From contig NZ_FTNF01000026.1 in assembly GCF_900156065.1 (NCBI RefSeq), forward strand, positions 1-64,000: a stretch of 64,000 bases of DNA, read 5' to 3'. Both the position numbers and the translations under genes were made by a program. The first letter of the stretch is position 1. Each line of letters begins with the position of its first letter. This document shows positions 7,405-16,018 of the stretch, piece by piece. Below the pieces are notes generated by a model. It was not told the origin of the DNA. It did not search any database and saw only the letters and a list, made by a program, of their open reading frames with translations. This stretch comes from Micromonospora avicenniae (GTDB lineage Bacteria > Actinomycetota > Actinomycetes > Mycobacteriales > Micromonosporaceae).

Positions 7405-8666
7405 CGCCTGACCCGGTCCCACTCGGCGGCGAATGCGGCCCCGTCGGCGGCGTCGATCACCACCAGGCCGGCCGCTCCCGGCGGCGTCGGGTCGGCCGCG
7501 CCGACGACCCCGACCACCACCGAGGGGTACGCGCCGCGCAGCGCCCCGACGTGCCCGAGGTCGCCCCGGCCGCCCGGCCCGGTGAGGAAGACCAGCGTGT
7601 CGCCGAGCCGGTCGCGTCGCAGGCGCGTCACGGTCGCCTGCAGGTCGCCGTCACCGGCGACGAGTTCGGCAGCGGCGAGCCGGTCCAGTGGGCCGGCCGG
7701 GGAGGCCCCGCCGTCCGGGGCGGCGTCGGCGTGTTCGGCCGGACGGCGGCGGGCGCGCAGGCCGGCCCATCCGCGTACGGCGCCTACCGTCGTGCCGCTG
7801 CCCGTCGTCGCCGGGACGCTGTCCTCGGCCACGAGCAGCAGGATCGCGGGCAGGTCGGCCCGGTGCGCCGCGGTGATGATCGACGCCGCGGCCTCGCAGC
7901 AGGCTTCGAACGACTCGGACGGCCCGCCGCCGTACGGGTGCGCGGCGGCGCGGTTGTCCAGCAGCACCACGATGCGGGGCAGGCTGGTGTCCACGTTCTC
8001 CCGCACCATCAGCTCGCCCACCCGGGCGCTGGTGCGCCAGTGCACCCGGCGCAACTCGTCGCCGATCACGTACTCCCGGAGCGAATCGAACGTGATCGAC
8101 CCGTGCGGTACGGCGTCGGTGCGGCCGTCGAGGCTGCGCCCCGCGCCGGTCGGTACCGCGTTGAGCGGGTGGATCCGCGGGTGCACCCAGATCGGCACGC
8201 TGCCGCCGTACGGGCGGGCCGACGCGACCAACCCCAGCGGATCCCGGCGGGTCACCCGCAGCGGTCCCACCCGGACCACACCCCGGCGTACGGTGGGCAC
8301 GTCGTACCGGACGGCGGTGTCCCGGCCCGGTCGGAGCCGGAGCAGTGGGACGGGCACCCACCGGTCGTCGCAGCGGTCCTCGGCGAGGAGGTTCACCGCC
8401 CGCAGCCGCCCCGTGTTGCGGACGGTCAGCTCCATGGTGGCGGGCTCGCCACGCCCCACCCGGTCGGGGGAGGCGGTGCGGATGACGGTCAGCCGGGGCC
8501 GCCAGGCCGCGACCAGGGCGGCGTAGCCGACCGCGACGCCGGCCGCCGCGCCGAGCAGCGTCAACTCGGGGTACGCGAACCGGCCGCCGACGCCGAGCAG
8601 TACGACAGCCGCGACGAGCAGCCCGATCCCCCGGGCGGTGACAGCCATGCCGGTGCGGCCGGTCAC
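7398..8666 (-). CDS. DUF58 domain-containing membrane protein
   Basis: About 422 residues. Two N-terminal membrane helices (GIGLLVAAVVLLGVGGRFAYPELTLLGAAAGVAVGYAAL), then a beta-rich domain with VRNTGRLRAV, and the DUF58 hallmark DSLREYVIGDELRRVHWRTSAR followed by a vWA-like region (RIVVLLDNRA with a modified metal site). DUF58 proteins pair with MoxR ATPases in envelope, motility or stress functions. The GTG at 8666 was chosen because it overlaps the moxR stop by 4 nt (GTGA), implying coupling; an internal ATG at 8648 also exists. Its stop overlaps the next gene's start. The frame is open far upstream but that part overlaps moxR. Confidence 0.9.
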   Translation of the reverse strand: MTGRTGMAVTARGIGLLVAAVVLLGVGGRFAYPELTLLGAAAGVAVGYAALVAAWRPRLTVIRTASPDRVGRGEPATMELTVRNTGRLRAVNLLAEDRCDDRWVPVPLLRLRPGRDTAVRYDVPTVRRGVVRVGPLRVTRRDPLGLVASARPYGGSVPIWVHPRIHPLNAVPTGAGRSLDGRTDAVPHGSITFDSLREYVIGDELRRVHWRTSARVGELMVRENVDTSLPRIVVLLDNRAAAHPYGGGPSESFEACCEAAASIITAAHRADLPAILLLVAEDSVPATTGSGTTVGAVRGWAGLRARRRPAEHADAAPDGGASPAGPLDRLAAAELVAGDGDLQATVTRLRRDRLGDTLVFLTGPGGRGDLGHVGALRGAYPSVVVGVVGAADPTPPGAAGLVVIDAADGAAFAAEWDRVRRW

Positions 8667-9658
8667 CCCTGCACCGGGGCCGGCTGGCCGGAGGGCAGCG
8701 GGACCGGTACCGAGGCGATCGCCTGACGCAGCACCTCGGCGGCGGTCACCCCACGCACCTGCGCCTCCGGGGTCAGCAGCAGCCGGTGCGCGAAGACCGG
8801 CTCCGCCAGCGTCTTCAGATCCTCCGGCATGATCCAGCCCCGGCCGTCGATGAGCGCGTACGCGCACGCGGCGCGGGTCAACGCGATGACTCCCCGCGGG
8901 CTGACGCCGACGCGTACCTGCGGATGGGTCCGCGTGGCCGCGGCGAGCCGCACCGCGTACGCGTAGAGCGGCTCGGCGATGTGCACCCGGCGGGCCATTT
9001 GGATCATCTCTCCGACGGTGGCCGTGTCGGTGACGGCGGCGAGCGCCTCCGGGGAGCGGACGGTCGCCCCGCGCAGCACCTCCACCTCGACCGCCTCGTC
9101 CGGGTAGCCGACGGAGAGCTTCACCAGGAACCGGTCGAGCTGTGCCTCCGGCAGCCGGTAGGTGCCGTCCATCTCCACCGGGTTCTGCGTGGCCACCACC
9201 AGGAACGGCTGCGGCACCTGATGCCGGACACCGTCCACGGTGACCGTGCGTTCCTCCATGACCTCGAGCAGCGCCGACTGGGTCTTCGGTGAGGCGCGGT
9301 TGATCTCGTCGGCGATGACGATGTTGGCGAACACCGGCCCCGGGTGGAATTCGAAGTCCCGGGTGGCCTGATTGAAGATGGTCACCCCGGAGACGTCCGA
9401 GGGAAGCAGGTCCGGGGTGAACTGGATCCGCCGCCACTTGCCCTGCACGGTAGCCGCGATCGCCCGCGCGAGCGTGGTCTTACCGACGCCGGGGACGTCC
9501 TCCAGCAGTACGTGCCCCTGGGCGAAGAGCGCGGTGAGCGCGAGCCGGACCACCTGCGGTTTGCCCAGGACGACCGCGTTGACGTTCTCGGCCAGCCGGG
9601 CGGCGAGAGCGGCGAAGCCCTGCACCTCCGGCTGGGTGAGCGGTTCGTGGGTGTTCAC
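8663..9658 (-). CDS. MoxR-family AAA ATPase
   Basis: 331 residues, the usual length for MoxR. Walker A is PGVGKTT (around residue 59), Walker B is IVIADEINRA, sensor 1 is VVATQNPVEMDGTYRLPEAQLDRF, and sensor 2/arginine elements follow near RVGVSPRG. MoxR ATPases act as chaperone-like partners for vWA or DUF58 proteins, which matches the immediately following DUF58 gene. Start is GTG 9658 (MNTHEPLTQPEVQGF). It begins 28 nt after the stop of the FN3 protein gene and is translationally coupled to DUF58. Highly typical and complete. Confidence 0.95.
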   Translation of the reverse strand: MNTHEPLTQPEVQGFAALAARLAENVNAVVLGKPQVVRLALTALFAQGHVLLEDVPGVGKTTLARAIAATVQGKWRRIQFTPDLLPSDVSGVTIFNQATRDFEFHPGPVFANIVIADEINRASPKTQSALLEVMEERTVTVDGVRHQVPQPFLVVATQNPVEMDGTYRLPEAQLDRFLVKLSVGYPDEAVEVEVLRGATVRSPEALAAVTDTATVGEMIQMARRVHIAEPLYAYAVRLAAATRTHPQVRVGVSPRGVIALTRAACAYALIDGRGWIMPEDLKTLAEPVFAHRLLLTPEAQVRGVTAAEVLRQAIASVPVPLPSGQPAPVQG

Positions 9659-9686
9659 GTGCGTGGCGCTCCTTGCCTGGGGCGGG

Positions 9687-12317
9687 TCAGCAGGTGGGCA
9701 GGACGTTGATGTTGTCGCCGCCCTCCAGGTTCAGCCAGGCCCAGGGAATGTAGTTCTTCCCCTCGTACGCGACCTGCACCCACCAGGTGCTGCGCTTGTT
9801 CTTGTTGTAGATGTAGGCGTACACCTCTTCGCCCCGCTTCTTGCAGTACGCCTTCAGCCGGGTGCCCGGCTTCGCCCAGCCGACCTGCCGGTCGTTGTCC
9901 TGCCGGGTCACCGCGAAGATCTCGTTGCCGTTGCGGCCGTCCACGTCCTTGTCGCAGTACGTGGCTTCCTCGCCGGAGTCGCCGTTGTTGCAGGTGGCGA
10001 TGCCGTGCAGGTTGTTCGTGGTCTGGGCGCGGGTGGCCGTGCCGCGGCCGGCGGCGTTGCTCGCGGTCACCGTGAACGTGTACTTCGTGCCCGGGGCCAG
10101 ACCGCTCATCGTGATGCCGGTGCAGTTGCCGGCCTTCGTCGGCTCGCCCGGCGCGCTCAACGTGCAGGTCGCCTTGCCGCCACCGGCGTCCACGGTGAAC
10201 GACACCGTGGCCGAGGTGGCGGTCGCCGACGAGCCGGTCACCGTGACCCGCGGCTCGGCGACCGTACGGGCGGTCGCGGTCGCCTCCGGGCCGGCTCCGG
10301 CCTCGTTGACCGCCTTCACCCGCACGGTGACGTTCCGTCCGTTGCCCAGCCCGTCCACCGTGGCCCGGGTGTCGTTCACCTCGCTGGTCCTGCCGCCCAC
10401 GTCGAGCAGGTACTTCGTGACCGGTCGGCCGTTCGGCTCGGCCGGTGCCCAGCGCAGCGAGACCGTGCCGGGCCGGTCCGGCACCGTGCCGGCCCGCAGT
10501 CCGGCCGGACGTCCCGGCGCCGTGTACGGCACCACCGTGTTGCTCACCGGGGACGTTGCCGACGCCACGCCCCTGTCGTTCACCGAGACCACCGTGAACG
10601 CGTACTGCGTCCCGTACTCCAGTTCACCCGCGGGCACCACGAGCTCGGTCTTCGTGGACTCGCCGACCGGGGCGTTCGCGCCTGCCGAGGACGCGGTCAC
10701 CGCGTACCGCGCGATCTTGTTGCCCTGCCCGTTCGCGGCCGGCCACTTGACCAGGACGGTGCCGTCCGGCCGTTCCTGCGCGGTGACCCTGGCCGGTGGG
10801 TCGGGCACGGCGGCCGTCGGCGTGACCCGATTGCTGCTCCGTGACGGGCCCGCGCCCTTGGCGTTGACCGCGTGCACCGAGAACCGGTAGGTCTCGCCGT
10901 TGGTCAAGCCCTTGATCTCCACGGCCCGCTGGTTGGCGCCCACCTCGTGCCGCTGCCCGGCGCCCTCCACCACGTAGCGGATGATCGCGGCGCCGTTGGC
11001 GGGTGCCGGCCGCCAACTCACCCGAGCCTGCGCGTTGCCCGCGGCGGCGGTCACGCTGCGCGGCGCGCCCGGCTTGCCGACCTTCGGCTTCTTCGGCGGC
11101 GGTGGCGGCGGGGGAGCCGGCGGCGGGTCACCGCCGAGCACGTCGTTGGCGTACTTGTCGACCTCGCGGACCTGGTGCTTGTCGTCCACCACCCGGGCGG
11201 TCGCCGAGTCGGGCGCGTTGATGAAGAGGTGGTTCTCCCGCACCTCCAGCTCCAGCGGACCGGTCGCCTTACCGCGGATGGTGTCGACGAGCCTGCCCTG
11301 GGTGTCGAACGTGTAGATCGTGCCGGTCGCCTCGTCGGCACAGTAGAACCGGTCCGCCCAGGCGACCGCCGGACTGAGCTGGTCGCCGCTGCCCGGCACG
11401 GTGAAGGCGCCCACCTCACCGCCACCCTCGGCCACCACGTGCACCCGCCGTTCCCCGGGCACCGTGACGGGCACCCTCGGCCCGCTGGTACGCGCCGGAA
11501 GCGCGCCCGGCGAAGTCACCGTGAGCCTCGTCGGCCGGACCGTGCCCTCGCGTACCGTGACCAGGGCACCCGCGGTGCGGTCGAGCACCGCGACCCCGTC
11601 ATCCAGGGTGGAGATCACCAGCTCGTGCGCGGGATCTGCCACGCGGTACGTCTCGACCCGAAGCGGGCTGAGCCCGGCCCTGGGAGACGCCGACGCGGCA
11701 TTGTCCGGCAGGTCGGCGGCGGTGACCGCCGAGACCGTGCCCTCACTCGGCACCCCGATCCAGAGTCGACCCGCACTGTCGAACGAGCCGCCGGTGATGC
11801 CCGGGAGGTATCGGACCGGCTCGCCGACGGGCATGAGCGAACGCGGATCCAACTGCCGCACCACGCCTTGCACGGCGTCGATCACGAAGGCCGCGTCCTC
11901 GTGCAACGCGACGTTGACCCCCAGCCCGGGCGTGGTCCGCGTGGTCCCGGTCATCTGCAACGTTGCCAGGTCCAACGAGCTGACCTGCCCCGTGCTCCGG
12001 TCGCGCAGGATGAGCATCCGGTCGGTCTGGGTGACCTCCATCGGATGCCGCCGGGTGCCCGGCACCTCGGTGCGCGTGTCGACGCGCGCGGTGACCCCGT
12101 TGACCCGGGCCAACTCGCTGCGCGCCGCACTCCACAGCCAGGCGCTCGCGTCGTAGTTGGCGACCGCGTTGTCGGCGGCACCGAGCCCGTGCACGGTGAG
12201 CCCCATCGCCGCGAGCAGCGCGACCACCGTCGCGATGGTGACCAGCCCACCCCGCGGCCTCCGCCGACGGCGGGAGGCGCCGGACCCGGCGTGCACCGCG
12301 TCGTCGATGGTGGCCAC
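9687..12317 (-). CDS. FN3-repeat membrane-anchored extracellular protein
   Basis: About 876 residues. A basic N-terminus (ASRRRRRPRG) precedes one membrane helix (VTIATVVALLAAMGLTVHGLG), so the rest faces outward. Next comes a repeat region of about 330 residues that looks like a beta-propeller (SFDSAGRLWIGVPSEGTV, DRFYCADEATGTIYTFD). A Pro-rich linker (PPPAPPPPPPPKKPK) leads to about four fibronectin type III or Ig-like repeats and a Cys-containing SH3-like tail (CKKRGEEVYAYIYN). GTG 12317 is chosen for its GGAAGG site 9 nt upstream; GTG/ATG 12356 upstream is also in frame. A likely envelope sensor or scaffold working with the downstream MoxR/DUF58/TgpA-like set. Confidence 0.8.
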   Translation of the reverse strand: MATIDDAVHAGSGASRRRRRPRGGLVTIATVVALLAAMGLTVHGLGAADNAVANYDASAWLWSAARSELARVNGVTARVDTRTEVPGTRRHPMEVTQTDRMLILRDRSTGQVSSLDLATLQMTGTTRTTPGLGVNVALHEDAAFVIDAVQGVVRQLDPRSLMPVGEPVRYLPGITGGSFDSAGRLWIGVPSEGTVSAVTAADLPDNAASASPRAGLSPLRVETYRVADPAHELVISTLDDGVAVLDRTAGALVTVREGTVRPTRLTVTSPGALPARTSGPRVPVTVPGERRVHVVAEGGGEVGAFTVPGSGDQLSPAVAWADRFYCADEATGTIYTFDTQGRLVDTIRGKATGPLELEVRENHLFINAPDSATARVVDDKHQVREVDKYANDVLGGDPPPAPPPPPPPKKPKVGKPGAPRSVTAAAGNAQARVSWRPAPANGAAIIRYVVEGAGQRHEVGANQRAVEIKGLTNGETYRFSVHAVNAKGAGPSRSSNRVTPTAAVPDPPARVTAQERPDGTVLVKWPAANGQGNKIARYAVTASSAGANAPVGESTKTELVVPAGELEYGTQYAFTVVSVNDRGVASATSPVSNTVVPYTAPGRPAGLRAGTVPDRPGTVSLRWAPAEPNGRPVTKYLLDVGGRTSEVNDTRATVDGLGNGRNVTVRVKAVNEAGAGPEATATARTVAEPRVTVTGSSATATSATVSFTVDAGGGKATCTLSAPGEPTKAGNCTGITMSGLAPGTKYTFTVTASNAAGRGTATRAQTTNNLHGIATCNNGDSGEEATYCDKDVDGRNGNEIFAVTRQDNDRQVGWAKPGTRLKAYCKKRGEEVYAYIYNKNKRSTWWVQVAYEGKNYIPWAWLNLEGGDNINVLPTC

Positions 12318-12468
12318 TACCGGCTGCCTTCCGTGTCGTCGTGCCAGGTGGCGCACCCTGTCGATGCCCCCGGCCCTGAACCGGTGCCATCATATGGTCC
12401 AGGTCACAGCCGGGGGAACCCGCAGAGTCCGCCTGTGGACACCGAGCGTGTACGGAAGACCTTTCAGG

Positions 12469-15324
12469 TCACCTCGGCAGAGCGCCGCCCGCGCGTCCCG
12501 TGCACACCTGAGCGGACGTGGCGAAGGTCCCCGTCGGCCAAGCCGCGAGCACCGTGAAGCAGTAGTCCAGCCCAGGATTCAACCCGTTCACCGTGTAGCT
12601 GGTCTGGCCCGGGTCCACCGTGGCCATCGCCCGCATCGGCTGCCCCGCGCGACCGCCGACGATCGTGAACGGCACCTTCCCGCCGGACGGGTCCGCCCAC
12701 GTCAACGTGATCGTGCTCTTCTCGTCGCGCAGCCGTACGTCGCCCGGGGGCGGTCCGGCCACCGTCGACTCCGCGGCCGACGGCGTGCTCGCCGTCGACC
12801 CACCCTCGCCGCTCAGCACCATCGCGCCCACACCCGTCGCCGCCGCCGCTGCGGCCACCACCACGGCCGCGGTCACCGCCATTGTCGTCGCCGCTCGGCC
12901 TCGGCCACGCTTTCCCGCGTCCTCGAACATCGGGTCGGTCGAGCCGAGCGGCGGGTACGGCGGCTCACCCGCGAGGGTGCCCGGGGCGGACGGGTCAACG
13001 GCCACCTCCGCGACAGGGACCCGGGGCGTCGACCGCGGCAGTGCCGCAGTCTTCGCCTGCCTCGCCGAGAAGTTCACCGGCACGGTCGACGGGTGCGGCG
13101 CCGGGTCGGCCTGAGGCGCCGGTGCGGGCGCCGCGGGCGGATCCGCCGGTGCCGGCCGGGCGGCCCCGCCTACCTGAGGTGCGGGTGCGGGTGCCGCGGG
13201 CGGATCCACCGTTGTCGGCGAGGCGGCCTCGCCTGCCTGAGCGGTCGGCAGCACCTGCAGCTCGGCGGTGGCGCCCCACTGCGGCGCGTTCTCACCCCAC
13301 GCCGGCACCTGTGTTTCGCCGGCCGGCCGCGACTCACCGCCCGCCCCGCCGGCTGCTGGCGCGTACCCCGCAGGCACGCCGTCCGCCGGTCCGCCGGTCG
13401 GCGGCGACTCGACGGCCGGCGGCACCGCGGCCGGTTGCGTGTGGCCCGGCCAGAGCCCGTGCTCGTCGAACGGGGCGGATCCCGGTCCGGGCTGGTGGGG
13501 TGGTGCGCTGACCGGCGGCGGCACGGGCCCTGGCCCCGGCTGGTGAGGCGGGGCGCTCACCGGCCGCGCGGGGGCAGCCGGAGCCGACGTCGGAACTGAC
13601 TGGCCGGGCGTTCCGCCGACCGCGGGCGGGCCTTCCGGTTGTGAGACCCGTCCAGCCTCGTCCGGGCGGGCCGGTTCCGGCCCCGGCTCCTGGACTCGAT
13701 CACGCTGGCCTGCCCTGGCCCGAGCGATCTCGTCGGCCAGCAGCGGCTCGATCTGCTGCACTCGGATCGTCGGCTTGTCCCACCCGGGCGAGCCGGCGCT
13801 GGCCGGGTGGGACGGGGTCTGGCCGCCCGCGGCCCGTCCGCCGGGCGCGTCGGGAGCTGGCTGCCGGGGCTCGGGCCGGGCCGGGCCGGACTCCGCACCG
13901 GTCTCCGTTCGGTCAGGCGGCACCGGATGCGGCACCGGCCCGGTTACGGGCTGCGCCGCGGAGGCGCCGGGGCGCGGCGGCACGGCCGGAGGTATCGGCA
14001 CTCCGGGCAGCGGAGGCCCGACCGGGCGTGGCGGCAGCGCCGGGGTTGCCGGGGGCGGAGGCAGCGGTACGCCGGAGCGCGGTGGCGGCACGCTGCCGGG
14101 CGCCTGCGGCGCAGCGACCGGGGGCACGGTTGGCCGTGCCGGCCCGGTGGTGGGAGCCGGAGGCGGGGGCACTGCCCGGGTGACCAGTGGTGGCGGCGCG
14201 ACGTGCCCGGGCGGCGCGGTGGGCTGCGTCGGCGCCGCGACCGGCGGCGGGGGTGGTGCGACCGGGGTCGCCGGTGGTGCCGGGACCGGGGGCGTCACCG
14301 GTGACACAGGGGCGGTCGGTGACGGGAAGTGTCCGGCGGGGGCCAGGGGCGCGGATGGGGCCCACGGCGTGGCGGGCGGAGGCGGCGGCTCGGCCGGACC
14401 GGGCCGCCGAGGAGCGGATGGCGGGACGGCAGCGCCGGGCTGCGGCGCCCAGGGCGACGCGGGTGGGGACGGTACCGCGGTGGCACCCGGCGTGGCCGGC
14501 GGGGGCGGGACCGGCGTGCCGGGCTGCGGCGGGAGCGGGGACGGTACTGCGGCGGCGCTCTGCGTGGCCGGTGGAACCGGTGCGGCCGCAGGCGGGACCG
14601 GGGCGACGGGCTGCGGCGGGGGCGGGGCAGCGGAGGCGCCGGGCTGCGGCGCCCACGGCACCGCGGCACCGGGCGCCTGTTGCGAGACCGGCGGGGTCCG
14701 CCCCGCCGGCGGCGGTACGGCGGCCGGCGGATGCACCGCCGGGGGCTGGTTACCGGGCGCTGACGGACCGGTGCGCTGGATCGGCGGCAGCGCCTTGAAC
14801 GCCAGCGTCGGGCCGGTCAGGGCCGCCATCGCGCCGGCCTGGGCCGGGTCCGGCGGTGCCGGGGCAGCCGGATGGGCGACCGGCGGGGCGGCGCCGGCGT
14901 GCTGCGCGAGGTACTGGTGCGCCGCGCGTACCGCTGGATGGTCCGCGCCGAGCACCGTCGGTCCGGCGGCGGCGATCCGGCTGTAGTTGCGGCGAGCCTC
15001 GTGCCGATTGCCGAGCTCCTCCGAGACACCGGCCAGGTCGTAGATGAGGGCGAGCATCAGTGGGTCGTTCGGGTGCCAGCGGCGCTCACCCGCGGTGTAC
15101 GCCTCCTCGAGCACCCGACGCGCGGCGAGCGGGTCGTCGGCCTCCCGGTGCAGCCGGGCCAGCAGGTGCGCGGTGTTGAGCACGTCCGGGTGGTCTTTCC
15201 CGTACGGCGGGCGGGCCGACTCGACGGCCTCGGTCAGCACCCGACGAGCAGCGGTCAAGTCGCCCGCGGCACGCAGAGAGAGCGCCTGGTGCTGAACGGC
15301 GGCCAGAGGGGAGGGATGGGACAC
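12469..15324 (-). CDS. TPR protein with very long proline-rich segment, membrane helix and FN3 tail
   Basis: 951 residues. Residues 1-150 are tetratricopeptide-like repeats (GDLTAARRVLTEAVE, HPDVLNTAHLLARLHREADDPLAARRVLEEA). Residues about 150-810 are low-complexity Pro/Ala-rich sequence with many PPPP and PVPP runs. A membrane helix lies near 815-840 (AVTAAVVVAAAAAATGVGAMVL), and a short FN3-like domain ends the protein (WADPSGGKVPFTIVGGRAG to CFTVLAAWPTG). TPRs are therefore cytoplasmic and FN3 external, bridged by a long flexible arm. Start GTG 15324. It is the first gene of the five-gene minus-strand operon; about 150 bp separate it from the next gene. The Pro-rich region produces long spurious frames on the other strand. 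Confidence 0.8.
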   Translation of the reverse strand: MSHPSPLAAVQHQALSLRAAGDLTAARRVLTEAVESARPPYGKDHPDVLNTAHLLARLHREADDPLAARRVLEEAYTAGERRWHPNDPLMLALIYDLAGVSEELGNRHEARRNYSRIAAAGPTVLGADHPAVRAAHQYLAQHAGAAPPVAHPAAPAPPDPAQAGAMAALTGPTLAFKALPPIQRTGPSAPGNQPPAVHPPAAVPPPAGRTPPVSQQAPGAAVPWAPQPGASAAPPPPQPVAPVPPAAAPVPPATQSAAAVPSPLPPQPGTPVPPPPATPGATAVPSPPASPWAPQPGAAVPPSAPRRPGPAEPPPPPATPWAPSAPLAPAGHFPSPTAPVSPVTPPVPAPPATPVAPPPPPVAAPTQPTAPPGHVAPPPLVTRAVPPPPAPTTGPARPTVPPVAAPQAPGSVPPPRSGVPLPPPPATPALPPRPVGPPLPGVPIPPAVPPRPGASAAQPVTGPVPHPVPPDRTETGAESGPARPEPRQPAPDAPGGRAAGGQTPSHPASAGSPGWDKPTIRVQQIEPLLADEIARARAGQRDRVQEPGPEPARPDEAGRVSQPEGPPAVGGTPGQSVPTSAPAAPARPVSAPPHQPGPGPVPPPVSAPPHQPGPGSAPFDEHGLWPGHTQPAAVPPAVESPPTGGPADGVPAGYAPAAGGAGGESRPAGETQVPAWGENAPQWGATAELQVLPTAQAGEAASPTTVDPPAAPAPAPQVGGAARPAPADPPAAPAPAPQADPAPHPSTVPVNFSARQAKTAALPRSTPRVPVAEVAVDPSAPGTLAGEPPYPPLGSTDPMFEDAGKRGRGRAATTMAVTAAVVVAAAAAATGVGAMVLSGEGGSTASTPSAAESTVAGPPPGDVRLRDEKSTITLTWADPSGGKVPFTIVGGRAGQPMRAMATVDPGQTSYTVNGLNPGLDYCFTVLAAWPTGTFATSAQVCTGRAGGALPR

Positions 15325-15544
15325 ATGGTCATGCTGCCGGTAGAACGCCTTCGGACGCTACCCGGACGTGTGTGCGCGGCGGACGGCTGCGCCGTGACCT
15401 GGGCTAACGACGCGCCTTGCGGCGCGGGGGAGCGCGATGTGCATGATCCACGTCGGCCGTGTACAGTAACTCCCCGTGCGGCCCGCCGGGGCGGCCATCG
15501 GGTGACGAGATCACCGAGGCCGACACGGTAGGCTGGATGAGTAA

Positions 15545-15628
15545 GTCCGGGTGGCGGAATGGCAGACGCGCTAGCTTGAGGTGCTAGTGCCCGTATAGGG
15601 CGTGGGGGTTCAAGTCCCCCCTCGGACA
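15545..15628 (+). tRNA. tRNA-Leu (anticodon GAG)
   Basis: Acceptor stem 15545-15551 pairs with 15621-15627 (one G-T pair). The D-arm begins GGCGGAATGGCAGACGCG, typical of tRNA-Leu. The anticodon stem CTAGC/GCTAG encloses TTGAGGT with anticodon GAG at 15578-15580, reading CTC codons. A variable arm of leucine length follows, then the TpsiC arm GGGGGTTCAAGTCCCCC. Discriminator A at 15628; CCA is not encoded. A possible -10 element (TAGGCT) lies about 12 nt upstream of the 5' end. A tRNA next to a defence island is a common integration point. Confidence 0.95.
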
Positions 15629-16018
15629 CAGATTTTCCGCATCGGTGCGCACTTTGAGTGCGCATGCGCTGATACTACAGCCGTCCGCCCCAGCAGCGGA
15701 GCGTGCATCGGGCGAGCGTCTGCTCCGCAACCATGCGTTGGTCATCGACGGCGCAATCCGTGCGGTCACAACTTCAGCGATCTCACCCCGACGCGTAGCA
15801 GGCCTTCGTCCGCATGGTGGCTCTCCTCAGCGTCTACGTCGCAGAGGAGAAGCGCCCATGAATCGAACGCCTCCGCCAACGCGGTCAGCGACGCCGAGTA
15901 GATCGGCCCAGGCCGGGACATCGCCCTCCGCCCTTCCACGTGACCGTCGGCCAGCGGACCGCGCATCCGCCCTCGTGCGCCGGGCCGGGTACTGACGCAG
16001 TCCTGGGTCTCAGCCTGA
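15629..16018. other. tRNA-proximal stretch without a supported gene, 390 bp
   Basis: A minus-strand frame (15766-16029, starting at a GTG inside the end of the JAB-E1 gene) would encode 87 residues with a plausible helix (LTALAEAFDSWALLLCDVDAEESHH), but no binding site or known family supports it. Plus-strand frames have poor composition. The stretch could hold a degenerate gene or the attachment-site scar of the island. Confidence 0.4.

Noticed and set aside
13775..14986. Gly-rich plus-strand frame over the TPR/proline-rich gene
   Set aside because: It is the complement of the Pro-rich segment; Gly-Gly-Thr-Gly runs are the mirror of CCx codons.
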